DNA from: Lactarius indigo
Taxonomy: Eukaryota; Basidiomycota; Agaricomycetes; Russulales; Russulaceae
Reading direction: 5' to 3'
NCBI GenBank assembly: GCA_025766275.1
Contig: JAFKAC010000034.1
Location: forward strand, 434,001 to 498,000
Length of the DNA stretch: 64,000 bases
Position numbers and translations under genes: made by a program. Of the stretch, positions 1-12,449 are shown one piece after another. The notes beneath the pieces were generated by a model. That model had not been told where the DNA came from and ran no database searches. It saw only the letters and a list, made by a program, of their open reading frames with translations. Numbering within the stretch: the stretch's first letter is position 1; the number at the start of each line of letters is the position of its first letter.

Positions 1-2402
1 GCGCGTCGCTTGCAAGAAAAGCGAAGCAAGAGCGAGAGCGACCTAACACCAACGGATGTGTTCATATAGGTCCTGGACAGGATTTCTGCGTGCTGCACGG
101 CGACGGCCGTCCACTCCGGCAGCCCACGCCTCATCTTGCTCGTCAACGATGGGCTGAAGACTAAAAATACCATTTACTGAGTTGTATAAGAACAAATGCG
201 CAACGGAAACTCACGGAGAAGCGCTAAATGCGCTCTTTTGTGTTTCCTCCCTGATAGCTGAGAACGTGTTGGTGATCACAGCGACGAACAGGTTGATGAG
301 CCAAAAATTTAGCACGACAATACAAATTATGAAAAAAAAGCAAGAGATGAAGAATTCGGCGTCGATCATGGAGTACATCAGCGACGACCACTGACATAAA
401 TCAGTATAGGGTAGTCAGTAAAGACGTGTCGACTGACCCCGTTGGGTTTAGCCGCAATAAACACTTGGAGAGCAGCAAAGTAAATTGTGTCAAAGCTCTC
501 GATGTTACCTTGAGGATGATCGGCCTCCTAAATTAAATTCGAAGATCTTCAGTCATTTGGGTCGATAGCAGGTAAAACCGCTGACGAACCTTGCAAATCT
601 GGCCGACCGGACAGATGTATCCCTTGATGGTAACATTCCGTCCGCTTTCAGGTTGCGTGATGTACGGCATCACAGTGAAGTTATCCGGGTCGATGTACCC
701 CCGCACGATTGGCTGAGCTGGGTCTCTGGCTCACCAAGGGTCGGCTGTAAGTAGCACGACCGGCGGAGCGAGCCCTTGAACGTCTGAATGCCGATGATCC
801 TGACGAAAAATAAGCTGTCAGCTCGACCATAAAAGTGAGTAGACCCGTTCATCAAACACAGGGATGGGACATACGAAAATAGAGCCATCGCGAAAAGCAC
901 GAATATGCCACGCTGGCAAGGAGCGGGCGCGCAGTCTTGAGCGAGCGCATGATAGTCTGCAAATAAAAGAACCCAGTGGCGACGACGTTGTGAGCTTCTC
1001 GATCGATACGTCCGCCCGCCAATCAAACCTCGTGATGCAGCACTCACCGTCGTGCCGGACGTGATCGTGAGTAGCCTAGCAGTCCGCAAGACGCTGAGCG
1101 CGCGGAGTATACCGATGTGGTACCGCCCGCGCTCGGCACCAGTCTGCGCCAGGACAAATGTGATCCAGAATGCTATCACGGCAATGGCATCGATTCGCGT
1201 CCAGCTGTGGCGCAGGTATGGCAGGTTGCGACGCGTGACATCGAGCGCGAGGCGCATGCTAAACTGAAAAGGTAATGCGAGCGTGTCCTGAGCAGGCGTG
1301 GTGTACCGGGTCGTAGCTGTCACAACCGTCGAAGACGAAGACGGTGTCTTCTCCAGAAGAGTCGCGCTTGTGTTGGCGCGCTTTCGCGCCAGGGGTACCG
1401 AATTGACAAGAGTCGCGCTCGATGCCGCAGTGGAGGCATCGCCTAAGGGCGCGGGCGGGTCGTATCTGGAAGAGAGGCCGGAAAGCGCGAAGGGCTGGGA
1501 GGCGTTCCCATAGAAACTGTGGAGGCGGTGGAGGAGTATGCCTTTGCGGCCAAGGTTTGCGGTTGGGTGAGTAGGGGAGGTGACGGCGGAGCGAACAGCA
1601 GGCGTGGTTGACACGGAGCGGATCGAATGGTTGGTCGAGAAAGGAGAGGTGAAAACGGCATAGACAGGAACTTCGGAGTCGAGGATGAGACCGGAGACGC
1701 ACATTCGTGAAAATGCTTCAAGGCTGTGCAGCATGTCAACACGAAAGAGGAAGCCCAACAGTAAAGCTTTCGACAACATACCTGAATAACACAAAAAAGG
1801 AAAATATAATATAGTCCTCCCATGTCTGGAAGAAGCCAAGTACGCGCGGTGGCGCTGCGTTCGGGTCTGAGAGCGTGATGGTGCGAGAGGCTTGAATGGT
1901 CAGCAAGATAGCATAAAGAAAAATCGAACAGAGAATGATAATTTCTGTCCACCTGTGCGGCGGTCAGTGCGCTGCGCGCGTCAAATAGAAAAGCCTCGCA
2001 CGAGAATATGAGAAAATTGTACATCGCAAGTCGGACGCGACTGGTCGACCCAAAGAACCCGAGCGTGCGTCCGCGCAAGGGAAGAACACTTCCCGATTCC
2101 GGAAGGGATTCATCCGCTTTCTCTCCCCCTTCGTTGTCACCCTCTATGACCCGCTCCTCGCCATCGTCGCTCCCCAAGTGTACATGATCCTCATCTTCGA
2201 TGCTGGAACTGGCAAAGTTGACAACACGCACCGAGATGTGGCGAAGTCTCTGGTAGATCGATTTGATGGTCGTTCCAGAGCGAGAGACGGGGGAGAGCTT
2301 AGCACTGTAGCGCTGCGTACGGCGTCGCGTGCGTGGGGTGGCCGCGGCGGAGTTCTCTGAATCGGTTCGCCAATTGCTCCCATCAGTCGGCTCGGAGGAC
2401 AT
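1..2402 (-). pseudogene. CCH1: CCH1 voltage-gated Ca2+ channel, 5' part, broken
   Basis: This is the 5' part of a high-affinity plasma-membrane calcium channel (fungal Cch1, four-domain cation channel); the rest lies beyond the left edge. From the ATG at 2402 the exons give a charged, disordered N-terminus, then domain I: S1 (WTEIIIL, about 2000), an S3/S4 block (IDAIAVIAFWITFVLAQTG then arginine-spaced S4, about 1070-1230), the pore exon (IESFDTIYFAALQ) and S6 ([14 protein letters not shown] then [15 protein letters not shown], about 230-395). A 47-nt intron joins KPNG to WSSL. Three lesions are visible: the exon ending in FLCYS near 1790-1830 needs one extra base to splice into LEAFSRM; one T is missing in the exon ending at about 850 (ASVAY then FVLFAMALF in another frame); and a TGG appears as TAG at 43-45 inside RWC-VALALASL. 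A sequencing problem is the alternative, but three independent lesions argue for a pseudogene. Confidence 0.82.
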
Positions 2403-2506
2403 GTTGGCACTGAGGTGAGTCGAGTCGTCGAATGTAGATGTAGTGGGCTGTCGACGCGAGGAAATGAGTGATGTGGTGAAAGCACCCGCGTGGGGATGGT
2501 GGGGCG

Positions 2507-2722
2507 ATCACGAGCTCACCGGGATCGTCCAGTATTGACCGTCTGTCATGTGACAATGTTGTGTTTTAGGCCTCTGCCTCGGCCGTCGTTGGAGGTCGCC
2601 AAGCCGGTATCCTCGTGTTCGCGGGGCAGGTCGTCGCGCTGGGAGGCAGCAAAGAGTTTGAAGTTGGGAGGGAGTAATCACGAGCTCACCGGGGGCTGTG
2701 CATTAACCGCCTGTAGCATCAC
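2507..2722. repeat. Pair of imperfect ~45-bp direct repeats
   Basis: The 17-bp core ATCACGAGCTCACCGGG occurs exactly at 2507-2523 and 2677-2693. Each copy continues with a similar stretch (CCAGTATTGACCGTCTGTC versus GCATTAACCGCCTGTAGC) for about 45 bp in total. The spacing is 170 bp. Origin unknown. Confidence 0.6.
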
Positions 2723-2885
2723 ACAAGGAGAGGTAGAACTTGCTGGAAACGCGGGACAGTTGCCCCAGGCTCGGCGGTCATACTCAAAGTAGGCACTCAA
2801 CGATGATAGAGACTGAGGACCAACGAACAGTATCAACTTGAACGGAGTATTCACTAGGGACCTTGAGACATGTGGGTGAGCTGAA
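2700..2885 (-). repeat. Dispersed repeat, copy 1 (matches 13255-13430)
   Basis: Read on the minus strand, this segment aligns by eye to the plus strand at 13255-13430. Shared blocks include CTCAAGG, TGTTCGTTGGTCCTC and ATC(A/G)TCGTTG(A/G)G in the same order and spacing. Both copies can be read as an open frame with SAHP and VGP motifs, which suggests relics of one multicopy gene or element. Identity unknown. Confidence 0.5.
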
Positions 2886-4613
2886 TGGGGTAAAAACATG
2901 GAAGAACTCGCCGACAGTTGAAGAAAATGGTAGAAGAGGATCCCAGGTGCATTATCCCTTCATCTCGGATATGGACCTTGGCCGAACAGTCAACGAAGTC
3001 AACTACAGCCTTTGGTGTGGCACGTACCAAAATGCAGACAGTACCGTTTCAAATTGGTAGTAGTACACATCCCAACGTTGCCCTGTGCAAAAATAAAAGA
3101 GGGTGGATGTACTGATAAGCACGTATAGTCACGGTGCAGCAGACGCTGCATATTAGCGTCTGACCTTCTCACTCAACTTTTTTATGGGGCACCAGATGAT
3201 GTGGGCAGAAAGTGAGCGCAGTAAGAGGAAGGTGACCTACGTGCAGTAAAATCGTGGGAGTGTAAAAAAAGGGCAATGCGAGCTTATCGATAAAGCGACA
3301 AAGTCAACGACCGGTGCAGCGGTCGAACACGTGACCCTTTTTGGGACGGTCCGGGGTATCGAGGACCGTGCTAGTCGTCTTTCTCGTCCACTCACACACA
3401 CACACACTTCCTGTCACTCCTTGTTCCTGATCCCTCCATGCAACGACGCAAACGACGATGACGCTCTAAGGGTGCCTCTGGAGCTGGAGCCGAAATCATT
3501 TGTTTTCGGTCGTTTTGGTCTCGGTCCAGCGCCGCGTGCTTACTAGTAGCTGCCATACCAGTTTTGCGTTCCCACAGCGTCCCACCAGCATGTGCCTTGC
3601 GATCGATCCACTCGCTGCGTTGTCGCTATTCTCTCAGTCGGGCCCCTCATAAGGTCGCAGAGGCACTCCCGGTACTTTCGGCTCTTACCAAGTCGCGAGT
3701 TTATGTACTGGGCGGTTCTGCTTGGTTGATATTAGTATGTCCGGTCTGTAACTCTGGATCTCACGCTTGACTTTTTCGTTAGGTGGACAATGGGCGATTC
3801 CTTGCGATACGATTCTGGCTTTGACAGTCACTTTCAGGCGAGTTAGCATAATTCTTTCTGAACGATGTGTTTGTAATCAGGCTACCCTCATAAAGTGAGA
3901 AGAATTTCTCTCTTCTTTCCGACTACATTCTCTGGCCTACTTCTGATGAGCCTACGTTGGGCCTTGCCTGGCCCAGAGCCCCACCCCCAAGCTCCGAGTC
4001 GGATGGCATTGACTGGCAGTTCGGGGCTGCTTTCTTGCACGCCGTGCACACTATGTTCAGGTAAACTTTTTTTCACTGGTTTTACAGCCACGCAGTTGGC
4101 CTCACATGTGACAACTCAGCTACGGGATTGCCAAGAAGGGACCACCTTTCGTCGACCTCTATCTGCTCCAACCACTGTCTACCGTTCTTTTGTCGCAGGC
4201 GTCGCTTTCAGCCCTCGTTTCCATTCTCCCGGGAGTGACATCAGCGCCAGCCCTCGCAACTCTTATCATTACGGATTCCAGCGGTGAGGTGCATACCACA
4301 GTGGACACGCTGACGACTTCCCAGCATGGTGCTTGGCCCCCGTCAGATATAATTCTGCTAACAGAATCGTTGCTCCGCGTAGTGTCGTGGCCTTACTCTG
4401 TTGTTTTCTTTTGCCTTGTTACTTTCAGTGCGATCTTTGTTCGATCTATCACCACATTTCTACTACCCGTGTGGTTTGACGTCTTTTTTCGTTTGGGTGT
4501 TGCGTACAAACGTATTACTGGACTTTTTGACGATGTTACCGATAATCAATTTATTGTTGGCTTGCCGATTCGAGGCTCGAGACTTTATTTAGTTGCACTG
4601 TACTTACGAGGTT

Positions 4614-7128
4614 CTACTCAACACTGGCAGGAATGTCATAGCGCGGGTCGATTAAGTCATTATCGTCTGACTCGGTATCGGCCTCCCCTTTCAGTTCCTG
4701 CATCTCAACCTCCGAGTCCCTCATTGTTGCCCGCTGCTTCCCAATAGTAGAGTGAAAGGATAGCGCCTTTTCGAAGATGTCGTCCCATTGCTGATCTTTG
4801 AGAGTCGAGATCTTGTTGAGGAAGACAGAGGCACGCTTGACAACCTTTTCACCACGGGGGGTGATGAGCGCATGATCACCCCAATTAGTCTTCGAGAATT
4901 CGGCACTTTTCTTATCCATGGGTAGCTTGAGAGTTCCTGTCACGGAATATAGGAGGGCGCGATGCACCTAACGAAACATCAGGACAGGGACTAATATGGA
5001 ACAAAAACTGACCGACCGCCTGGATGGAGTATATAAGGGCACCAATGGGCTTCTCTTGTACACGGTCCTCGACATCAACGGCGTTGATGATCTGTACATG
5101 TTCGAAGAAGGTTCGTGCGACCAGTCGGCCTTGGAAAATCCCCTGGGAGGAATATTGTGAGCACGGCGGACCAAGATTAAAGCCTGAACGTTACCTCTTG
5201 CCGAGCAGAGGGGTCATCGTAGGTCGACTCCCAGATGAAGGGACGCTTCTTATCTGACATGTCTTCCGCATCACCAAGAAGGCTCTGAACAAATGTAGCC
5301 TTTTCTTCTTGTGTTTGTAGACCCTGTCGAGCAAATTCGGCACTGAGTGCTTTTTCTGCGGTGTCGGCAAACTTGTGGAGCCAGCTGGATATGGCGCGTT
5401 TAACCTGGAGGCCGGGGATAGTCGAGTGATGAGGACGACAAGGAATAGAGTACTCACAAGGGTCTTGGCGACAACGAAGCGGTAGCATTCGGTGTCGCCA
5501 TCGTCAATTGGGTGATCAACGCCAAAGACGAGGTTCCAGAGCTCAACGATAGTATCATCGCCTGGAGTATTCCAGGGCTTCAATGCACCAGTAGTATCTA
5601 AAGCGAGGGGAATAAGTTTTCTCTTGAAACGATTCTTGGTACCCTGGGGGAGGTTTTCGTATGAAATCTCTTTCTTCTTGTGGGATTTGTTCACGACGAG
5701 ATCGCTACGTAGCGATGGAGCTGAATGAATCTCCCGTATCTTCGTGATAGACTAGAGGGATCGAACATAAGGCGCACGGTGTTGAACAGTGATCGACCAT
5801 GACATACCTTATACTTCGACGCCAACTTCTTATCCTGCTCGTTAGTACCCCTAACGTCATGCCTTTCCAATCCCTCATCATCAGGCACAAACCCGCCGTA
5901 CCCGTAAGATACATTGCTAACAGGTTCTCTGCTAGTCGCGCCAGAGGGAGCCTGGTCGAGATGGCCACTACCACCTCGGCTCAGGCTGTGGTGGTGAGTG
6001 TTGAAGCCGCTGACAGAGTCGCCTTCGGTTTCGGAGGTAATGGTACCAGAGCGTTGTCCAGGAAGGTTGCCACTGGCACTGGTAAGAGCTGGAGTCTCAA
6101 TCCGTTTTACTTTCTGCCAGTTGTGTGCTAGTCCAGATGGTGGGCGAGAGGTTCTAGCATGTTTCGATGCGGGACTAGGTAACATGAGGTGCATGAGGGC
6201 GGAGAAGATAAACACTAAAATGGTAAGTCTTACCCTGGAGTTTGGCCAGACTTTGATGCCGTCGGTCTTCTCGAATCTACAAATGGACTTGGTTCGTCAT
6301 TTATTGCCGCCGCCGCACTGATTTGGTCACGAGCAATTTGTCCCTTTTTCTGTTTCTTACTAGTTTTCAACCGGATGCTTGTATCTGGTTCTTCGCCCTC
6401 AAGTTCGGGCCCCTCATCAAGCTCTGTGTCCGACTCGGACTCATCACTGCCCACTGGTGCCTTGTACTCGCTCCCACTTGACTCGGATTCCTCAATGGGC
6501 GCGGGAAACTTTGGATCGTCGTCCTCAGATGTCACCTCTTCAGTTTGTCGTAAGTATCTTGTTTCCCCATAATAATAACTCTGCTCACGTTTTGCATGCC
6601 CGTTATGACCATCAATGCTCGGTGTAGTCGATCCCATCTCTAGGTCTGTTTTCGGGTCAGTGTTGTTTTTCTTTTTTGGCAAAGTGATAAGCTCCGTCAC
6701 ACTGACTTGTGGCCTCCGCGTTACTGTTGCTCTTCCTCGGTCTTTTCACTGGGGTCTCTGAGTCTTCTTCACGATCAGAGACAAGGTCTGGGCATCATCG
6801 GTAAGTGGTCTATGCTGCGTGGAATTATAACAATACCTTTATTGACTGCTTCAGGTAGGTCTCTGGTTCGCTTTGCTCTGGGCTGCGACACGTTATCGAC
6901 GGGGTTGTTTGCTTGTCGGTCCCTATCTTTGGTTTTCCGTTTTTCTAACTTCTCTAACTCTGCGACGTTTTGCATTTTAGCGGCTCTCAGCTTCTCGGCT
7001 AGTACCTTCGCCGCTGCCTTTTCCTGTTTATCTGCTTTTACCTTCTCTGAACTCCGGCGTGGGGGCCCACGGTCGATGAAACCTGGATGAGCATGGGCGT
7101 TTGAGGCTCGAGTAACGCGATCAGCCAT
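4614..7128 (-). CDS. Charged multi-exon hypothetical protein, possible Plavaka partner gene
   Basis: The start is the ATG at 7128 (MADRVTRAS). Exon 1 is rich in Lys/Arg/Glu and probably coiled-coil (EKVKADKQEKAAAKVLAEKL). A central exon (about 6230-6700) carries an acidic block (ESDTELDEGPELEGEEPD) followed by a basic cluster (KTSKKQKKG). The conserved-looking core spans about 4920-5694: LPQGTKNRFKRK, LALDTTG, VELWNLVFG, GDTECYRFVVAKTL, then KRAISSWLHKFADTAEKAL, MSDKKRPFIWESTYDDPSA, FQGRLVARTF and the final exon with FSKTNWGDHAL. It ends at TAG 4614-4616. This core resembles a family of basidiomycete-restricted proteins of unknown function (DUF6532-like is a guess). The junction at about 5706-5795 could not be phased, so a lesion there is possible. 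It is divergent from the transposase at 7324 with 195 bp between start codons. Confidence 0.6.
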
Positions 7129-7323
7129 GATTGGGAGTAAAGAGAGATGGGACTCCGAAAATTTTTCAATTATTGGTGAGTGTTGATCCCCCTGCCCGAT
7201 GGCACAATTTGTGGTTGATTGCGCTGTACAAACTGCACAGTTACTACCTCATGGGGGGTCCAAATTAAGGTCTTATGCGCCATGCGAATGTGACTACACT
7301 TACATCTATTCTGACTTAGGACA
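7129..7323. promoter_or_regulatory. Divergent intergenic promoter of Plavaka region
   Basis: The 195 bp between the ATG of the minus-strand hypothetical gene (7128) and the ATG of the transposase (7324) must contain both promoters. No clear TATA element was identified. Confidence 0.45.
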
Positions 7324-10300
7324 ATGAAGAAACGATCGTCGTACCATGCTCGAGTTTTCCCCTGCCCGTATAAGTGTGGCCTGTACTGCCGCTCGGCAGG
7401 TGGACTCACTCAACACCGTACTGTTTGTTCCAACAACCCGGCAAACCGTCATGCGTCTACACCTTCCCCAGATCTGACCATAGAGCCACCTCGAACGCCA
7501 ACGGCTCCTCTTACTTCTCCTGCCCCTCAAACGCCTGAAAATCTTGGTCGATACTCTCACCCAGCCACTCCTGGCTCTGTGCGCCGATATCAGTGGACAA
7601 CAAATAGAAGAGGTGTAAAGAGTCGAATACACCCATATCTTGATGGTTCGTTCTTTCGATGGCTCCGCGTTTAAACTGCTGTTTTACTGATATTAGTTTG
7701 TACAGGGCAGCCTTGTGACGCAGATGGTTTTGATCTACCTAAAGATACCCCTCCAACTCCTGAGGAACCACGTGCAAATGATGACTTTTTCCCTTACTCT
7801 TCACGCGCCGAGTTTGAGTTAGCTGATTTCTTGTTTCGGAGGGTTCAGATGGCCGGGGCCAAGATTTCCGATCTAATGGACATCTGGGCCGCGTATCAAC
7901 AAATCTATGAGATCGACCCTACTTATGGACCGCCGTTTTCCAGTGCTCAGGATCTATACAACACAATTGATAGCACGGAAATAGGCGGTGTAGCTTGGCA
8001 GGCCTTCTCGGTAGAATTCGATGGAGATGCCACCGGTGATTCGGCTGCGCCATGGAAGACGAAGTCGTATGAGGTCTGGTTTCGAGACCCTCTCAAGGTT
8101 GTGGAGGCGCAGATAGCAAACAAGGAATATGCGCTTGAGGTGGATTACGCACCTAAGTGCATGTTTAGCAGGGCAGGAAAACGTCAGTACTCGGATTTCA
8201 TGTCCGGTAATTGGGCATGGGAACAGGCGGTATGTTATTTCTCCTCGATTGGTCATAAGCTAATTCCGTGGGACATAGGACGTCATTTCGAAAGATCCAG
8301 AGACGCATGGATCCACTTTTGTACCCGTGATCCTCGGAAGTGACAAAACTACCGTTTCAGTAGCAACGGGCCACAACGAGTACTATCCGCTGTACATCTC
8401 CATTGGGAACGTCCAGAACCACGTGAGGAGAGCGCATCGAAATGCTGTCAGCCTTGTGGGGTTCCTTGCGATTCCAAAGAGTGAGAATTTACTAGTACGC
8501 AACGTTTTTCGAGCTGATCAAGACCTTTACTAGCCGATAAGCAACATGAGGAAAGCTCAGAGTTTCGCAAATTTCGACGTCAGCTCTTCCATACATCCCT
8601 CACACATATTCTGCACTCTCTTGAACCGTGGATGACCAAGTCGCGAATTACCCGATGTGGGGATGGTTATTTTAGGCGTGTTATTTATGGGCTGGGTCCC
8701 TACATCGCTGATTACCCCGAGCAAACCCTTTTGGCAGGTGTTGTATCCGGGTGGTGCCCAAAGTAAGTTTCCCGCCCTTTGTACCTTTCACAAGCTCACT
8801 TTGATCGGATAGATGTACAGCTCAACCAAGTAAATTTGACGATGACGCAACGGCAATCTTCCGGTCACACGCTCACACCGAGTTGTTGAAAGACGCTTTT
8901 GAGGGTCAACCCGGAATTTTATGGGAAGGATACGGCATCATCAGTGATATTATAGTGAGTGACTCGTAACGTCTGCCTACTAGCGTTGGTCATGCGTACT
9001 CATTGTCCAATAGCCCTTCACAGCTCATTTTCCGCGAGCTAACATTCACGAACTCCTATCGCCAGATCTCCTCCATCAAGTCATCAAGGGTACATTCAAG
9101 GACCACCTTGTCGAATGGATAACCGATTACCTCCAGATTGTCCACGGAAAGTCTCTTGCAAATGAGACACTCGCTGACATAGACCGGCGGTGCGTGTCTG
9201 AGTCCTCTCACACCCAAATTAAAACCAACACGGAATACCAACCTTTCGTTAGGATTGCTGCCGTACCCTTATTTCCAGGTCTGCGACGATTCCCTGAGGG
9301 CCGCGGTTTCAAACAATGGACAGGCGACGACTCAAAGGCTCTGATGAAGGTCTGTCGTTAACTCTTCAATCGCTTACTGCGGGCTAACACTGATCATGTG
9401 TAGGTTTATCTGCCAGCTATTGTAGGTTACGTCCCTCCCCGGATGGTCCAGGCACTTGCGGCGTTCATGGAATTCTGCTATCTTGCCCGACGATCACAGC
9501 TCGACGAAGACACATTGGATCAAATTGATACGGCTGTGGCCCGTTTCCATCGCGAGCGCGAAATCTTCAAGGAAACAGGTGTGCGGAAAGACTTTTCATT
9601 GCCACGACAACACTCGCTTTGCCATTACCGTTTCCTCATCCAACAATTTGGCGCCCCGAACGGACTCTGTTCATCGATTACCGAGTCTAAACACATCAAA
9701 GCCGTCAAAGAACCTTGGCGTCGCTCGAGTCGCAACGAACCACTTGGTCAAATGCTGTTAACAAATCAACGTTTGGACAAGCTTGCGGCAACCCGTGTTG
9801 ATTTGGGAGCACGCGGAATGCTGGAAGCTCCACTACTGACATCTAGTATTGCTATTGACTCGGAGCCTCCGAGGTCCATGGGTGCTGCTGGTCATGACGG
9901 CGGAGGCGATGTTGAAGCCGCCGCTGGAATCACTTCCACGGGGGATGTGCGGCTTTCCCGTAACCCCGGTAAGCAAACATACAAGATACTGCTTTGTATA
10001 GTATTGACCTAATTTAGCTCGAGGCTATCCGAAAACCATTGACAGACTTTCTGCTTATGTCAATCAGCCGCAACTTCTTGAATACATTCGCCGTTTTCTG
10101 TACGATCAATTCCATCCCGAGGCAGAAGTGTGCGGCATGGATGTTCCACTCCATTTGTGCCCATGTGTCTCCAACACACTTCGCACCAAGGTTTTTCATT
10201 CTGCTGTGTGTACGTACCATGCTCCAAGTGACCTCTCGGGAATCGGTGGCATGCACCGTGAATTCATTCGTGCCACTCCTTCATGGAAGAAAGGCCCTGG

Positions 10301-10685
10301 TCGTTATGACTGCATCTATGTCGAGAGGGATTCCAAGCTGGATGGTTTTTTGGGACTTTCGGTTGCATGCGTAAACCTCCTCTTCTCATTCAGCTTTCAG
10401 AATACTGTATATCCCTGTGCATTTGTGCAGTGGTTTTCTACTTACGGCAACTCTCCATGTGAAGACACAGGCCTCTGGAGGGTAAAGCCCGAGTTTGATT
10501 CGAGGGGAAGACGAATGTGTTCAGTGATACACGTGGATATGATTCTCCGTTTGGCACACCTTATTGGTGCAGCCGGAGCCCAGAAACTCCCCAGAACCTT
10601 TACACATCACGACTCTCTGTATGCGTTCCAACTTTTCTATGTAAACAAGTATGCAGATCATCATGCACACGAGATCGCATTCTAG
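7324..10685 (+). CDS. Plavaka-family (CACTA-like) transposase, apparently intact
   Basis: By homology in style this is the transposase of a Plavaka DNA transposon, an Agaricomycete relative of CACTA/EnSpm elements. I splice nine exons: 7324-7645, 7706-8229, 8279-8480, 8534-8762, 8813-8954, 9014-9189, 9253-9349, 9404-9968, 10018-10685. All junctions are GT-AG and the sum is 2925 nt, exactly 975 codons including stop. The N-terminus carries a zinc-finger-like C14/C18/H31/C35 set (FPCPYKCG, GGLTQHRTVC). The body has the typical blocks: HPYLDG-QPCDADGFDLP, TPPTPEEP, EVDYAPKCMFSRAGKRQYSD, NWAWEQAD, SVATGHNEYYPLYISIG, HELLSPDLLHQVIKGTFKDHL, FMEFCYLARRSQLDE and VWFSTYG-like FVQWFSTYG near the end. 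No stop or frameshift was found, so it may be functional. Terminal inverted repeats were not located. Confidence 0.88.
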
Positions 10686-12449
10686 TCCTTTACAGTAGAT
10701 GTCACAGTAGTGGTGTAAGATAAGAGTGTCCAGTGAATCCGAAAGCGGAGAGATTCCGCCAGCGTTGGAGACACGACTGAGATCCGAAGGCATGTGTGTT
10801 GGCAAGGTCCCGGCAGTGATAGCAACCGGGCCAGAGTGCCGTGAGGGCGGAACGTGAAAGAACTAGCACGACATCTACTATGAGGGAAGAAGGGAGTGGG
10901 CCGCCGGGGTGAAAGGGGTCGAAGTCGAACTGCAGAGAGCGGATGTCGAAGGAGTCGAGAGAGCAGGCTCGGCAGGTGTCTAAGGGTTTTAAGGACGACG
11001 ATGTGAGCGAGGGCTAGGACAAAAGCGGTGTTCTAAGGTGGTAAAGGGCGGGCAAGGTGGTATGGCCCGAAGACGATGGCGGCGAGGTTGGAAGCGTTCA
11101 AAAGTAAGCAGGGTCCTCGGGCTGGGCTGGTTGACCGAGAGCAGGACAAAAGCTTAGGGAGTAGTCACGAGACAGGAGAAGGAAACAACGGTGGTATTGA
11201 TGAGACGAGACAAGAACGTGAGCTCATATACATGCGATCCGTATACGACGCATTCAAAGCTAAGTCAAATGTATAGTGAGAGAGATGGGGGGGGCGTAAC
11301 AGGAGTTGAGATACGAGCGTAGGGATCGACGAAGGGGAAGTGATCGATGAATGGGAAGTGGCATAGGTACGAGCAGAGAAAATGGAAAATCGGCGCGAAC
11401 ACGAGAAGAGAGATACCCTAAGTTACAAGAAAAAGAGAAAGGAGCGTTAAGTAATTACAGACAAAAGAAGTCGAGACGGATGACGTACAACAAATGACCT
11501 CCGACGACAGCGCGACAACCAGCGCAATCTCCAGCGGCGTCTTGTGGGTGGCTAAGAACAGCCGACGAGGTGGAATGGCGAGAGACGAGTGGGTGGCAGA
11601 GTGGTAGTGTCTTGATAGGTTGAAAGGAAAAGGGTGCGATCGACGCTGAACGGGCGATACGATGAATGAAGGAGTCAGGCACGAGTTCCGAGGCATCGGC
11701 ATCGGATAGCATCGTGTAGGTGTGCGGGGTCAAGACGAGAAGGGCAGTGATACCAGACAGCGAGAACGATGAGGTAGGGAACGGCAGAGACGAGGCTGAG
11801 AACGATGAGGCAGAAGTGATGGATTAAGGTCGAATATTAGCGTATGAAGTAGGCAAGGGAACGAGGACAAGGAAGCGAGGGCTGAGATAGAAATGCGGAG
11901 CGGCGACGACTTGACAGAGGCGACTCGAGGCATGAGGATGCGTGGCATATTTGCGAGTGGCCTAGGAGCCGTCTTGCAGTGAATCCGAGTCGGCATCATT
12001 GTTGTGCATCAGTGTAGTGTCGAGGGAGGGAACAAAGGAGTGATAGAGAGTGTGTGGATGTGGATGCGGATGCGGATGCGGATGGAAAGAGCACGAGATA
12101 GAGGTGGTGCCACGCCATGGAAACACGAGACCAACATGGGAGCTAAGACACGCGACGTCTGACTGAGACCAAGAACCCAAAAATAGACAATTTCAGGCCC
12201 AGAGCCGAGGTATCCTTACAACGGGAAGGTCATCGGCGCGGTGTGGCCGAAGCTGTGGTAGAGCGTCCCTTGAGCGAGTTGGACAGAGCATCATAGATCT
12301 GTTTGTCTGTGTATTACAAGTGATCTATGAGTGATTTTCGGAGTTCTCGCTAGTCGGTCATTGAAACAGGGAGTTCTAGAGTCTGCAGAACGGCGTTCAC
12401 ACTCTGCTCAGGGTAGAGCACGCCTTACCCCTACACACCACTGAGCTAC
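10686..12449. other. Gene-free stretch downstream of Plavaka transposase
   Basis: Only short, uncharacteristic frames were seen on both strands. The right end of the Plavaka element should lie here, but I could not match an inverted repeat to the left side. Confidence 0.4.
12056..12085. repeat. GGATGC hexamer microsatellite
   Basis: There are five consecutive GGATG(T/C/G) hexamers. On the minus strand they read as a short His-Pro run, with no supporting gene. Confidence 0.85.

Larger units (their letters stand above)
2403..4613. other. Gene-poor stretch between CCH1 relic and Plavaka region
   Basis: No gene is recognised. The proximal part would hold the CCH1 promoter. A + strand open frame at 4190-4747 has a hydrophobic run at about 4365-4510, but I could not attach it to any family or to convincing splice partners. 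A short CA run lies at about 3390-3406. Confidence 0.4.

Noticed and set aside
182..394. 70-codon + strand open frame
   Set aside because: Antisense of the CCH1 domain I S6 exon, which reads as a clear channel helix on the minus strand.
670..1839. 389-codon minus frame as a complete gene
   Set aside because: It reads straight through several introns of CCH1 and switches between exon and intron frames.
12437..12448. tRNA-like A box (TAGCTCAGTGGT on the minus strand)
   Set aside because: No B box, T-arm or cloverleaf could be formed downstream; treated as chance.
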